NCBI GenBank assembly: GCA_033557685.1
Contig: JAWQRN010000667.1
Span: 1 to 27,362 of the forward strand
DNA from: Sperchopsis tessellata
Taxonomy: Eukaryota; Arthropoda; Insecta; Coleoptera; Hydrophilidae
DNA: 27,362 bases
Direction of reading: 5' to 3'
Shown here: positions 1 through 10,420 of the stretch, piece after piece
How the letters are laid out: each line of letters begins with the position of its first letter
How positions within the stretch are numbered: position 1 is the first letter of the stretch
Position numbers and translations under genes: made by a program
The notes under the pieces: model-generated
Database searches by the model: none
What the model was told of the DNA's origin: nothing
The model's input: the letters and a program-made list of their open reading frames with translations, nothing else

Positions 1-36
1 ATATATATATTTATATATATATATATATATATATAA
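1..36. repeat. (AT)n microsatellite
   Basis: Nearly pure alternating AT with one TT interruption near base 11. It is cut by the window edge, so its true length is unknown. It abuts the left end of the hAT element. Confidence 0.95.
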
Positions 37-832
37 ATCAGCGTTTCAAAAGCAGGGGTTCGTAGACTCACGGGAGTCTGCGAGCTGTGTGGAAGGAGTC
101 CGTAAATACGTTGTAAAATAGCTTTTTAAATAACAGTCCACAATAAATTTAGATTATTTTACAATTTATATTTAAAATCTGTGTCATCGCGTTGTTCTTT
201 GCAATTGTAGTACCATGTTTAGCCGTAACAGATTAAAACAATAGAGATAAATGAGGATTTTATTTATGTGCAATTATAGAATAGTAATTTAATGCAGATT
301 AAGATATTATATTCCAATAGAAAAGAAAAATTAGTAAAAAACAAATCTTCGGCTTTTATTTCAACGACTGAAGAACCAAGTATATCAAAAAACCAAAGTG
401 AATATGAAGCTGCGGCTGTATTGTGCAATATGAGAAAAAATTGTGCCTCCCTCAGTGTAATTATCTAGTGTTAAAAATTTATGTCAAAGTATATTCAGTA
501 CGGGTTTAATTTCATTAAAATTAATTCAGTTTAAAAGCACCAATGTGTGATTTACGGTGAAGTATTATGCATTATGACCGGCAAAGCTTCTTCACCACAT
601 AGATGCTTCTAGAAATGAAAACTAAATCAGTAGAATATTTTTAAAAGCAATGAACAGCATTAAATACGCAGCCAACAATACTAACTATTCCATGTGAAAT
701 TGATAGATCACTTGTAAAATCATCATTTGTGTATTTCACAATTGCAGATAATTTTATTATACCTGCCATAGTGGATATATGTACTAAACTTTTTGGGAAA
801 TCTTATGCTCAAAAAATTAACACTATAAGATT

Positions 833-841
833 ATCTAATGA
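833..841. repeat. Left target-site duplication of the nested insertion
   Basis: ATCTAATGA, identical to 1030-1038. Both copies lie in the same codon context of the hAT transposase (RLSN/SND), which is expected if a host sequence was duplicated by insertion. Confidence 0.75.
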
Positions 842-1029
842 GATCTACATGTCAGTCTATATTTACCACTTTTTAGAACTGGTTAGTACCTATTCCAAGC
901 GTTTTTCATAGATACATGGCAGGCTGTAATTAGCCCTTTTAAGAGCTACATGTCTTGATAAAATTACCTGGAAAGGTGGGCGAAACGTTGGCAAAAAGAA
1001 AAACACACGGTTATCTAAAACCTAAAGAA
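842..1029 (+). mobile_element. 5'-truncated Penelope-type tail inserted in the hAT gene
   Basis: This 188-bp insert has no homology to the hAT transposase. It contains a partial unit followed by unit starts at about 864, 897 and 931 (spacing 33 and 34) of a repeat resembling TAGCACTTTTAGAGCTACAT. After these come GGGCGAAACGTTGGC, an A-rich run, and a terminal ACGGTTATCT...AAACCTAAAGAA block. The same arrangement lies downstream of Penelope coding sequence at 21272-21415 (minus strand) and again at 24377-24567. A perfect 9-bp duplication flanks it. The insertion starts in mid-unit, as a 5'-truncated retrotransposon would. Confidence 0.75.
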
Positions 1030-1038
1030 ATCTAATGA
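1030..1038. repeat. Right target-site duplication of the nested insertion
   Basis: Second ATCTAATGA copy. From here the hAT reading resumes as SNDIG and, after a small indel, continues to SEDIIEH. Confidence 0.75.
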
Positions 1039-2386
1039 TATTGGTTAGTGAAGAGTTGTCATATTTCAGAAGATATTATAGAGCACTTTATATACAAAAT
1101 AAACTCCTCAGAATTGTTTGTAATACAAATAGATGAATCTACAGATGCAATTTTACAGCTTTATGTAACATGTGTAGAAAATTCAAACGAGGATATCCTA
1201 GAAGAAATGCTATGCTCTTTAGTGTTAAAATTATACTACTACCGCCGAATGTTTATTTGCAGTACTGAATGAATATCTAAGAAAAGGAGCTTGCAGTTTT
1301 ATCGGTGTATGACGTCAATACGATTCGTCAACTCTAATAAAAATAGCTAACCCCGATTTTTTTACTACAAACTATTTTACTCACCGTAAGCAACTGGTTT
1401 CTAAGGAAATGGTACCTGAACTTTTTGAAGCAATGTTGCAAGAAGATAAAATCGTAAATATTAAACAAGTTTAGGAAATTCCCATCTATTTACAATTTTG
1501 AACGAAGTTTATCATATACTTCGCTTCTTTTGCACACTGATGGTTATTGCGGGGAAAAGCGTCTCACTAAAATGCGATCAGAGTTCCAAAGATTTTAAAC
1601 GAAAAGAAGTCGAGTTTATATAGTTACTTTGAGAATCTTACTTACCTCAGAGATATATTCTCCATATATAACGAACTGAAGGCAAAATGGCTAACATATT
1701 TGCTATGCTTGACAAAATTTAAGCCTTTAATAAAATACTAATTTTGCCTGAAAGAATACATAAAGGCATTTATCAAATATTCCCATAGTATTGCAAACTG
1801 GTAAAAGAAGAGTAGATGATATTTGATGAAAATAATAGATTGCTGTCATACTAACCCCAGGCATTTCTAAAAAAATCTGGAGACTTCGTTTCAATATTGG
1901 AAGATATAAGTTACATAAATCAATGGATTATTAAGCTCTTTATAAGTAACTCGATTAATAATCTTTTCGGCGAAAGAAGAAACTAAACTTATTTAATTAT
2001 CCAATAATAGCCTTGAATGCGACGTTTAAGCAAAAATCACTTCCAGTATTTTAGGTAAGTATTAGAAATCAATATCGTTCATTAAGCCAGGCAGCTCTAA
2101 ATTTTTACTGCCATTTTCGTCAACATATTTATGCGAAACAGATATTTCTGTGATGATAGATTTAAAATTCAAACATACGAATTAACTCCATATTGGTCTT
2201 AATGCATGAATGCGGCTGGTACTTTTACACTCAACTAAATCAAGGGCAATTATATTAACGAAATGGATGCAAGAACTAAAATCCCATTCAGTTTTATTTT
2301 ATGTTAGTTTAAATATATTATTATATTATTTTTTATAAATATTTAAAAGTATTAAACAAAATTGCACTAAAGGTTTTTGAAACTTT

Positions 2387-3180
2387 ACTTATATAGTTAA
2401 TATATTTGCAAGGAATTTTTCTTTATTTTAAAGTATTTCAAAATGCATGCGTAGCCAAATTATGTCAACTTTCTCACTTCACTCGAAGGGAACTTTATTA
2501 AAACGCCTGCCAAGCCCGACATACTATGCAGGAGGTCTGTGTAACTAACAAGATTGAGAAACACTTCTAAAACTTAGACTCATATCCAAAATTATGATTA
2601 TTGATAATATGTTTATTTCCAACTAAATATCAAAGAACATCAAATATGCGCTCGGCTCATGTGCCACTTATTTTAAACATATGTATCTCGTAGAACCAGC
2701 TTGTTAATATATATTTGGAGGAGTTCTATTTTGTAGATTAGGTGCCACCGATTGCCTATATCAAAAATCAGAAAATCAAAAATATAGCTTCGCTTTTAAA
2801 TATAAATCAAACGCATGAAAACATACATATTTCTCAACAATCAAAGCTTTTGTAAATAAAATATCTTCAGAAATCAATACAATACACACAATCGTATAAC
2901 AACAATCTGAAAACTTGCATGTATGCAACATTGTCCTTGTCATAGAGGAAAATACTGGTAAAATGGTATATACATAATAAACTCTAAGACAATGCAGAGC
3001 AACTTGACGTATCAGTTTTAATTATTTAAATATTTACAAGAGAGTTTAACAAAAATTTATTCCTCTGTATTTGACAGATCACCTACACTTATGAGGTAAA
3101 ACCTACAAAATCATTAATTGATTTGAACTAATAAATATCACGTGCAAAAAGTAAGTAAAAAATACGGCATTTTTGAGGAC
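2387..3180. other. AT-rich spacer, nothing identified
   Basis: No open frame of note, no repeat match to other parts of the window, and no RNA gene. The stretch 2740-3090 is A-rich on the plus strand. It could hold the eroded 5' part of the downstream LINE, but I could not read any endonuclease motif there. Confidence 0.5.
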
Positions 3181-5030
3181 GATAATTTTCTTCGGTGTTA
3201 AGATTGTAACATTGGAATCTACTGGAATATTTATGTCGGAAAAAATAGCAGTGACACAATTAAAAGATAAAATAAACGATATAAATAACATACAAATATA
3301 TGTGCGAATAGCTGATTCAAGTGATGAGGATATTGAAGAATTATATGCACAAGTTATTAAAGTTATTGCCCAAAACCTAAAATAACATATAACATCATAA
3401 TTGGATATTTTAATGCTAAAGTAGGTAAAGTCAGAGTTAATAATACGAAACGAGAATACGGCATAGGAATACCACCTATTAAAGTTCCGCACTGAAGAGG
3501 ATTATATAGTTTCTAGTACATAGTTTAAGTTACTAGAAAGATGACTCTTTACTTAGAAATCATCAAAAGGCAAATCATCACACATAGTAAGGAACTCGAT
3601 AGAATATGCACTAATAAGCAATAGACTTAGATCGAGTATATAAAGCGCAAAGACATACCCAGGAGATGACTTAACCTCAAATAAGAACCGAAACAAAGAG
3701 AATTGCAGAAAAAATTCGAATGAAACTAAACTAAGTATTCAATGAGATATAACACACAAAATAAGAGAATATAAATAATAACGGAGCTTATTTAGTACAT
3801 ATCAGAGAGTCACAACTGAAGACCCATCCACAAAAATAGGCTAAGAAAAATGAATTGGGTAACATTTAAAATTGCTGAACTGACAAACAAGAGATGATCA
3901 TATAAAATCGTTGATTAAGAAAAAACTGGGATATACATAAGGAGATTCGCAAAAATATATGGTTATTGAAAGAAAATTGGCTAACAGAAAGATAAAATGA
4001 ACTTGAAGAAATATAAAACAAACACTACAAGTTTTTTCTTCTCAATAAAGTAAAGGAGAGTAGCTATAATAAAAGAACCATAACAATCCTCGCATACGAT
4101 AGTAAGAATAGTAGATAAGGAAACAATGTTTAAGACTTGGGAAAACTTCATTTCTAAACTATTTAAAGATAATCGAAAGAAAACGTAAACCACATTCAAA
4201 CTAAATGGTATACCAATACTCTAAACTGAGTTTGAACAGGAAATTAAATAAGAAAAGAAGCTTGGAGACCAGATAGAACTCACGCGGAAAAATTTAGACA
4301 AATAGATAAAGAAAGCTTTAATTTCTTTGTAAGCCTATTCAACAGAATTTCTGACCCAGGAAAAACTGTAATCGGGCAAGGACCACAAACTTATAAGCCA
4401 TTAAGGCCAACTATGAAACTATTTCTGAGTATGATTTAAAACAAAATAATCAGTAAATATAAAGCGGAGAACGATGTCGTACAATTCGGCATTCCCGAAA
4501 TGGTCTTGGAAAACGAGAAGCAATGTTTGCACTACATATACTCATACAGACCACCTATGTCTATATATGCTGTATAGACTATGAAAAGGCATTCGGCAAG
4601 GTATTGAGTGAACTGTTCGACGATATGAAAAACCTGAGAAGGATATCCGAGTCAATCAGAACGTTAACTAGAACGAGGTCCGGCAAGAATGCCTTATCTC
4701 CACTACGCCCTTCAGCGCATAATCAGAGATGACTCAGACACAGCAAGTTAAATAAGAGAGAAACATGCCAGCATAGTCACATCAAAGATGGCAATTATGG
4801 ACATTATACTCGACAACTTTAATATCTAATAAGTTAAAAGCTTCGCATTGGTAGGAAGAGTACCGAATGAAAAATGGGGCCCGGACCAAAAAATAAAAGT
4901 TCGAACAGAATATGCGACAAGCATATTCATGACAGAATTTAATTAAAATTCGTTGAGAATGAAACAGATATTTCGTCAATTTTAATGAAAGATAGGAAAC
5001 AAATCGTATTTTATTGGGCACCGTAAAGGT
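3181..5030 (+). pseudogene. LINE fossil, endonuclease + reverse transcriptase (family 1)
   Basis: This is a relic of the insect 'craniofacial development protein 2-like / endonuclease-reverse transcriptase' LINEs, possibly RTE-like; I am unsure of the clade. In order: GIFMSEKIA and DSSDEDIEELYAQV at 3218-3350, from the apurinic-type endonuclease. IIIGYFNAKVGK at 3394-3429 is the family's GDFNAKVGK with the catalytic D replaced by Y. An SSI*SAKTYPG block (about 3630-3665) precedes the normal SDH motif. RT finger/palm sequence RNGLGKREAMFALHILIQ lies at about 4494-4550. CIDYEKAFGKV, RT motif A with its D present, is at about 4572-4605. A degraded SPLR...IIRDDSD block is near 4690-4740. The C-terminal WGPDQKIKVRTEYA block is at about 4878-4920. 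The YADD segment is not recognisable. Many stops and frameshifts occur, and both ends are eroded. Confidence 0.8.
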
Positions 5031-5764
5031 TTTCGAAAAATAAACTAGGTTTCAACTTAGTTGGACTGAAATAATGTATGAGTTATTAATTTCCTTTTCT
5101 AATTTTTGTACTACTAAATTGAAGAAATACAAACTTATAACATTTAATGTATTACTTCAAAAGTGATATACTTACGGTAGATAAATAGACTATTTGTATA
5201 ATGTCCTGAAATAAGTGATGGAGTAAGGATAAAATTGATTTCTTGCAATAAGGCAATCATGTCGATACCAATAAATTAAAACAATCGGACAATAATTTTG
5301 ATAAGGAGATAAGTTTATTTCATAGCTACTAATTGTTTTTAGGGTTAAATGTTAATATGCAGATAAATTAAGTTACTTGCATTGTTGTTCACATTGTCTC
5401 CAATAAAATTCACCAGTTAACTAATCATGTTGACGCAGTCTAGTTTCCCAAATGCTTGAAACCCAAAATATGTAATTTAAAATAGCAAAATCCGATTACT
5501 ATTAACCCACTGGATCCTAAATCTGGATAAGAGTTTCATTTAAATTAACCGCAAGTCCATCTGTGTATGTACATCAACGTCTGAAGATAAAAAACTGCCA
5601 ATTATCGTAAACTATTTACTAGGAAATATTGTGATTTATATTTGAGAAGAGGTTTTATAAATGTCTTTAAAATACACCCAGTGTCTTCAGTGAAATAAAA
5701 ATTTTGACAATTTTGCATGCAAAAAAATAACTTTTAAAATAGTTTGGTCGTACCCTAATAAACT
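5031..5764. other. AT-rich spacer, nothing identified
   Basis: No coherent frame on either strand. I see no tail, poly(A) or target duplication that would mark the 3' end of the preceding LINE. Confidence 0.5.
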
Positions 5765-6097
5765 TTGCTTACCTCACATAAAGTAACTCACCATGCAACA
5801 AAATTCAACAAACCTAATATTCTTGCGAAAAGTATTTTTCCTGCTACCATCGACATAGTCACAATCATATTTATAGACAATTTCGTCAATCCGAGAGGAC
5901 TTGATTTTTTCAGAAAAAAACACCAGATAATTATAAATTTGGGAAAAATTAGTAAGCCTGAAAGTACTTTTACACAAAAAATAATCCACATGCTACTTGA
6001 AATTATTGCCAGATCCATAGGGAAACACTTTCCCCAAATGAGCTCAGACCTTGACAACAGTTTTAAGCTGATAACTAAACAGTGCAATGGACAATGA
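5765..6097. other. Unidentified segment open on both strands
   Basis: The plus strand is open for 110 codons from a TTG (no ATG near its start). The minus strand is open over 5788-6087 (99 codons) and over 5774-5989 (71 codons, exactly codon-opposed to the plus frame). Three long frames over one 330-bp stretch are unusual in DNA this AT-rich, where stops are otherwise dense. The minus frame at 5788-6087 is strongly hydrophobic (I, L, M, F-rich), which is what the antisense of a real reading frame often looks like. That leaves the plus frame or the opposed minus frame as the likelier original. I do not recognise either. It may be a relatively young piece of an unknown element or simply chance. 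Confidence 0.25.
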
Positions 6098-8229
6098 TAT
6101 GGGAAGTAACAATTGCAAGCTACAATTTTATGGTTAGTCTCGGTGGCGTTCTCTTTGAAAACTTGTCTTTGCTAAACTAAACATTTTGAATACATACATG
6201 GAAAAATTACCCGCGTTTTAAAATTTTCTGACAAAATTAGTACGTTTTTCAGAAAATTTTAATGTATTTTAAACAAAATAAATAGCAAATATATATGAAT
6301 GATAATTTGACGCATCAATATTTAATCCATCGAAACTCACTTAAGATGATATTGCACATATATTATACCAAAAACTGTATCATAATCAAATATGAACAAT
6401 ATATAAATGTATTATCGACCATAGGAAGGAATATTCCAATTGGAGTACTGTGTATTAATATGCAACAAGAATTTTTCAATTCTTCAAATGAGCAATGCAT
6501 TATTTCTGAGCTAAGGATAGCGATCACTGATTTAAAGCCAAATTTTTAAATATTTTTTGCAGTAAATAGCGTGCCTACCATTAAATTTAGTGGTCTAAAA
6601 CATATCTTCACAACAAATTGTGCATATTTCTTCGATGTACTAGATCCTTTTATGTATTACTAAAAATTTCGTATTAATCTACAATAAAAAAAATAAATTT
6701 ATGTATACAATATCACGTTTAGATTTGTTCTGCACCTCCGTTGGACAACTTTACTATTACTCTATTAGGAGGCATATCCCACAGTTTAAGAAACACTAAC
6801 TTAAAACAGCTTTATATACGCTCTAGGTTAGCACGATGAGCGCCCGGAATTTTGTGCAAAAGAGAATATTTAGAAAATTAGTTTTACAGCTTAATAGAAT
6901 ATTGAAATTCAGATAGACCGGTAGCAGCCAGTCGTTAACCGAGCGCTCCAAATTGCATATGGAGTTATAATCAACAATGTTCCAACACCCTTCGATCAAA
7001 TAATATACATACATATTGCATAGGACAACATTTTAATCCCACTTCTGGTTTTATGTACACGCGAAATTAGTGATCGAAATAATAATTAATTTCGTCCGCG
7101 TTCAATTAAACTAGAAACTGCATTAGAATGGACCTAGAGTTCTATTTATCCAATGGTAATAGTCTATAATAGTCTACTGTCTGGAAATGAAATTGAATTA
7201 TTAACATTTTATGCCGAAAAAATATATGAAATTGTATACTAATAAAATAAGTTGCTGCGTCATTTAGTTCCGAAAGATTTTTACCCCACAGCAATTGTTA
7301 GTTGTTTAGAAATTTATATATTATTTCCAAAAACAGAATGTCACTATTGTTGATGGTAAAATAAAAAAAACATAGTATAACTTTTCTATAAATAAATAAA
7401 AGAGTTGTTGTTGGAAATTTTGAACTGTGCTTTCCTTATCGAGTACGCGAAAACATAAAAAGTTATTACAAGGGGGAAATTTTGAATAAACCTTTACATA
7501 ATATCTCTCTTAGGTAGATTAAATTGAGATACTTTATTTTAGTAAAATAGTTGAAAATTAGCTTACTTGATATTAACGCTTGATATGTCCAGCCTTTTCT
7601 AATTTAATTTCTTTTTCTATAAAGTATTTTCACTGTTTCACTTATAAAATGTAGACAAAGCATTAGTTATAAATTTTAAATTTAATATTTCTCACTCAAA
7701 TATTATCTAATCCATTAAAACCTTATTAAAGTGAAACTAGGCACTAACATTTGATATTAATTGTCAATACACCACGTTATTATTCAATAAATTCTTAAGA
7801 AATATGTATGTATATTCTGAATCTAAATACATCTATTGAGGTGATAGTATTAAAACAAATATATGAGAAAGTACTAGTATTGTATATTATCTATCCCGTT
7901 GGTCTATGGAAAAGAAAACAATTAAAGAAATTACAATTGGAAAAAAATCGTTTTTACAAAAGATTTTAAAAAATTGAAAAATGTACAAATTCTTCAGAAC
8001 TTTAACAACATAAAAATTATTAGACTTTCCAGAAGGAAACTTATGATATTTATATGCCCTATATATAATACTATCCTCTGTTCCAAAATACGTGAGCTAT
8101 TAGTTGTATTTAAATTTTCCAAAATGAGCCATTTAAAAACATTTATCTTATACTTTAAAACTCAGTTTTAGTTAAATAGTATGAACGATGCAGAACCAGT
8201 TGCTTCCTTGGCCGCACATGAATATATTA
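6098..8229. other. AT-rich spacer with one short unrecognised frame
   Basis: A plus-strand frame of 84 codons beginning with ATG lies at 6295-6549. It has no motif I recognise and is followed by another 1.7 kb of stop-rich sequence. A 65-codon frame at 7974-8171 and a minus frame at 6823-7014 look like chance. No repeat, tRNA or terminator signal was seen. Confidence 0.4.
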
Positions 8230-8458
8230 TTTTGAAATCTGATTAAATCAAATGTCGAGAAAAGCGTCCAAGTCAATATATTAAATACAAAAATTAAACA
8301 TGCATCGTGGCGTACAGCTTAATACTAACAGATGACAGAAACACGGTGTCCACTGTAATTTCTGCTTGTTCCCAAATTTTTTATGCATGTTTGATTTCTG
8401 TATTTAATATATTGACATGTACGCTTTGATCGAGTTTTGATTTAATCAAATTACAAAA
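8230..8458. mobile_element. MITE-like element with 76-bp terminal inverted repeats
   Basis: Bases 8230-8305 pair with the reverse complement of 8383-8458, with about a dozen mismatches. The longest identical core, GTCAATATATTAAATACA, lies at 8272-8289 and opposite at 8399-8416. A 77-bp non-repeated loop separates the arms. There is no coding capacity. Long inverted arms with a short centre are the hallmark of a miniature inverted-repeat element or foldback element. It sits about 250 bp beyond the 3' end of the mariner transposase, but I found no matching terminal sequence on the far side of that gene, so a relationship is not shown. No clear target duplication is visible. Confidence 0.7.
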
Positions 8459-8709
8459 GAGTATTAACGATTATTTGACAGTATTTAAATGTTAATTTGT
8501 TTCACAGGCGTAATTACTTAACACTATTTATTCAATTTTAGTATTTATTAATTTATTGTCAAAGCTTTATGAATATCATCTCTGTTGGAAATAACACTAA
8601 TTGGAAGTCTTTTTTGAAGAAGTTTTTCTTTCGACATACGCTTAAGTATATAATTACTGTTTCCTTTTTATAATATATTTCATTATTTGAATTGCCAAAA
8701 ATATATTAT

Positions 8710-9756
8710 TTAAATCATTTTTCTTATAGTTGCGATCGCTTTTTCTACTATTTCTATAAGTTGATCAATGTATTTAGATTGAATCCAATTTAAAAATCCT
8801 GAATTTAGAACCTTTAAGTCGGAACTGTTGGCAAGTTGATAATGAATATAAGTATTCCATTGCCATTCCCTAAAAATATGTGCATTTTGAGTATGAGTAT
8901 TTTTATGTGTTCTATCATTATCATGTTGAATTATGACATGTTTCCTTCCAATCGGCCGTTTTTCCTTAATAGCTGGGATCACTTTTTCGGTCAGCATATT
9001 TTTATAGACTTGTTTACTAATTTCTATTATGGTAAATAGTGTTCCTTTGCAGCAATTCTTACTGTTTATAATAGACGATTATTTTGTGACAAACGTTTAC
9101 ATTTTGTGACAAACGTTTATATTCCAATTGTTCTATTGATGAATTGGTTTTTATCTAAACGGGTTATGTAACTGCTGCCAAAAACATAACTTTAATCATG
9201 TTTGATATGCTTTGAGCTTAATGGCAAGGCTCCGATCATCAGGAACTAAATAAAAGTAGTTGTTTTTTTTTGTAAATGTGAACGTAGTTTTACATATCTT
9301 GAAAATGGTCATTTTCATTTACAGTTGGTAAAAAATATTCAAGACGAGTTACCTTATTTTCTTCTGTCAACAAAGGTTTGAAGGAAGTTGCATACTTTTT
9401 AAGTTTTCCGTTTTATACTGCACGCCATGAATGATTTACTGGAATATCAAACACATACGATGAACAACGTAGAGTAGTTTTGCGTGGAACTTCAATGTCC
9501 TTCATTTTATTCAACTTTTCTTTACGATTAATCTGTTTACTGCCACAGTTACATTTTGTTCTGGAGTAAGCATTCATTGTTTCTTTTCCTATGGAATATG
9601 AATCACTAATTATTTCAAAACTCTATTAACTGCTGTTCTTGATGTCTCAAATCTTTCAACCTCCGCAATCACAACACTATTGTTTAATCTATAGGTTTTG
9701 TCATTTTGCAAAAGAAGTTTTTATAAAGCTGTACGTGTCTCGTTCGTTAAATTCAT
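8710..9756 (-). pseudogene. Mariner-type transposase fossil (DD39D-like group)
   Basis: Read on the minus strand, the blocks follow the order of the plant/insect DD39D-like mariner transposases. It opens MNLTNETRTAL at 9756, followed by a helix-turn-helix region (VVIAEVERFETSRTAVNRVLK). VPRKTTLR and LLTEENKVTRLEYFL follow (about 9500 and 9370-9330). NYVHI near 9290 stands where NVVHIDEKW is expected; the DEKW catalytic residues are scrambled. Then come MIKVMFLAAVT near 9200, MLTEKVIPAIKEK at 8997-8959, QHDNDRTH (second catalytic D at about 8920-8922) and SSDLKVLNSGF, where N at 8803-8805 replaces the third catalytic aspartate. Length from Met to stop is about 350 codons, which is normal. Internal stops, shifts and a 20-bp tandem duplication make it inactive. 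The last 95 codons (8997-8710) remain open. Confidence 0.82.
9081..9120. repeat. 20-bp tandem duplication inside the mariner fossil
   Basis: ATTTTGTGACAAACGTTTAC is followed at once by the same 20 bases with one change (final C to T). With a single copy, the minus-strand frame reads TFVTK...NSKNCCKGT, matching the family's FVTK...NRPxGT region. With two copies the frame shifts, because 20 is not a multiple of three. The duplication therefore arose after the transposase sequence was in place. Confidence 0.9.
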
Positions 9757-10261
9757 TTTAATTATGAATTATTTTAAAATACCTTCTCGACAATAAATAT
9801 AATTGTAGCGGGTATGATTCTAAATTCAATTAAATTTTTTTGATACATGTTAAAATGGATTAATAGAAAACTTATTTTAAATCCAAAAAAAACTTTATTC
9901 AAGCAGTTATAGCAATGATATTTATCATATTAATTTTTAAAAACTTCATTACAAATCGATAATTGCAAACGAAAATTGAAATGGATCAATTATTGGGAAA
10001 CAGAGATAATATTTAATTTAGAGATCTAATTCTAACTCCAATTTGACTCCTTTATAAAGAGGGTTGTACAGCTGACCAAACATCTTTACAGCTACATTTC
10101 CTCACTTATGTATATTGTAGTATGGTAAAATTACTTTAAACATTTCAAAATGACAGTGATTTAAAAATTTCAAAGGAGAGTAACTTGAAAACCGCTCTAT
10201 GTACAGAAAAATTAAATAAACCTGAAAGAAACCAATATTAATGACAAAAGTAAGGATACCT
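9757..10261. other. Mariner 5' flank and AT-rich spacer
   Basis: This should contain the 5' leader and terminal inverted repeat of the mariner element, but I could not find a sequence here matching the DNA beyond its 3' end. No coding frame was seen. Confidence 0.4.
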
Positions 10262-10420
10262 CATTTTTTAAAAATGGACAAAAATTAGTGTGCTTTGGAT
10301 TTCGTGGCCGACAGTTTGTCAATTATTTCTGGTATAACCGTGCAGCTTCATAACTGTTCCCATCAGCCCGATCACAAATAAAAATCATGCCTGCCTGATG
10401 AGAAAAAGGATAGAAAACGG
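10262..10420 (-). pseudogene. DUF4817-like helix-turn-helix fragment of a transposase
   Basis: The minus strand from about 10388 reads MIFICDRADGNSYEAARLYQ. After one stop, the same frame gives LTNCRPRNPKHTNF. This matches the pattern of the DUF4817 helix-turn-helix found at the N terminus of many arthropod transposase-related proteins (DMxxIYGxADGNxxxAxRLYxxRFPNRRxPxHxxF). The FSHQ just upstream resembles the family's FSxEExADM start. I see no catalytic DDE domain downstream on the minus strand, so only the N-terminal DNA-binding part survives. Confidence 0.55.

Larger units (their letters stand above)
540..2260 (+). pseudogene. hAT transposase remnant (ZBED5-like), many stops and frameshifts
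   Basis: Translating all three plus frames gives the blocks of a ZBED5/FAM200/SCAND3-type hAT transposase in order. A degraded BED-finger-like segment (QCVIYGEV) lies near 541-565. The block FTIADNFIIPAIVDI, typical of the region before the catalytic core, lies at 738-782, and RLSN follows at about 826. The catalytic segment with IDESTD is at 1129-1146; its first acidic residue looks intact. THRKQLVSKEMVPEL, matching the family's HxxxxLxxKxM block, lies near 1380-1420. YLRDIFSIYNELK is near 1645-1680. The C-terminal dimerisation block LPFSSTYLCETD lies near 2105-2145. Stops and frameshifts separate the blocks, and a Penelope tail (842-1029) splits the gene after RLSN. The element is not functional. 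ZBED5-like domesticated genes are related, but this copy is a transposon relic. Confidence 0.78.
39..2386 (+). mobile_element. Decayed hAT transposon, ZBED5/SCAND3-like lineage
   Basis: The left end begins CAGCGTTTCAAAAGCAGGGG and continues into a GGGTTCGTAGACTC-type segment. This is the usual look of hAT termini (CAGNGNTTC...). A decayed partner, GGTTTTTGAAACTTT at 2372-2386, is the best candidate for the right terminal inverted repeat. The roughly 2.3-kb span, less a 188-bp insertion, fits an autonomous hAT carrying one transposase of about 600 residues. Flanking 8-bp sequences (31-38 and 2387-2394) match at only about 5 of 8 positions, so no target duplication can be claimed. The left boundary is fairly firm and the right one is tentative. 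Transposase remnants in the same orientation fill the interior. Confidence 0.72.

Noticed and set aside
2372..2394. Right terminal repeat and 8-bp target duplication of the hAT element
   Set aside because: GGTTTTTGAAACTTT only partly matches the left end, and the flanking 8-mers match at about 5 of 8 positions. I kept it only as a tentative boundary.
3103..3492. 129-codon minus-strand frame
   Set aside because: It is antisense to the endonuclease part of LINE 1, whose plus-strand reading has family motifs.
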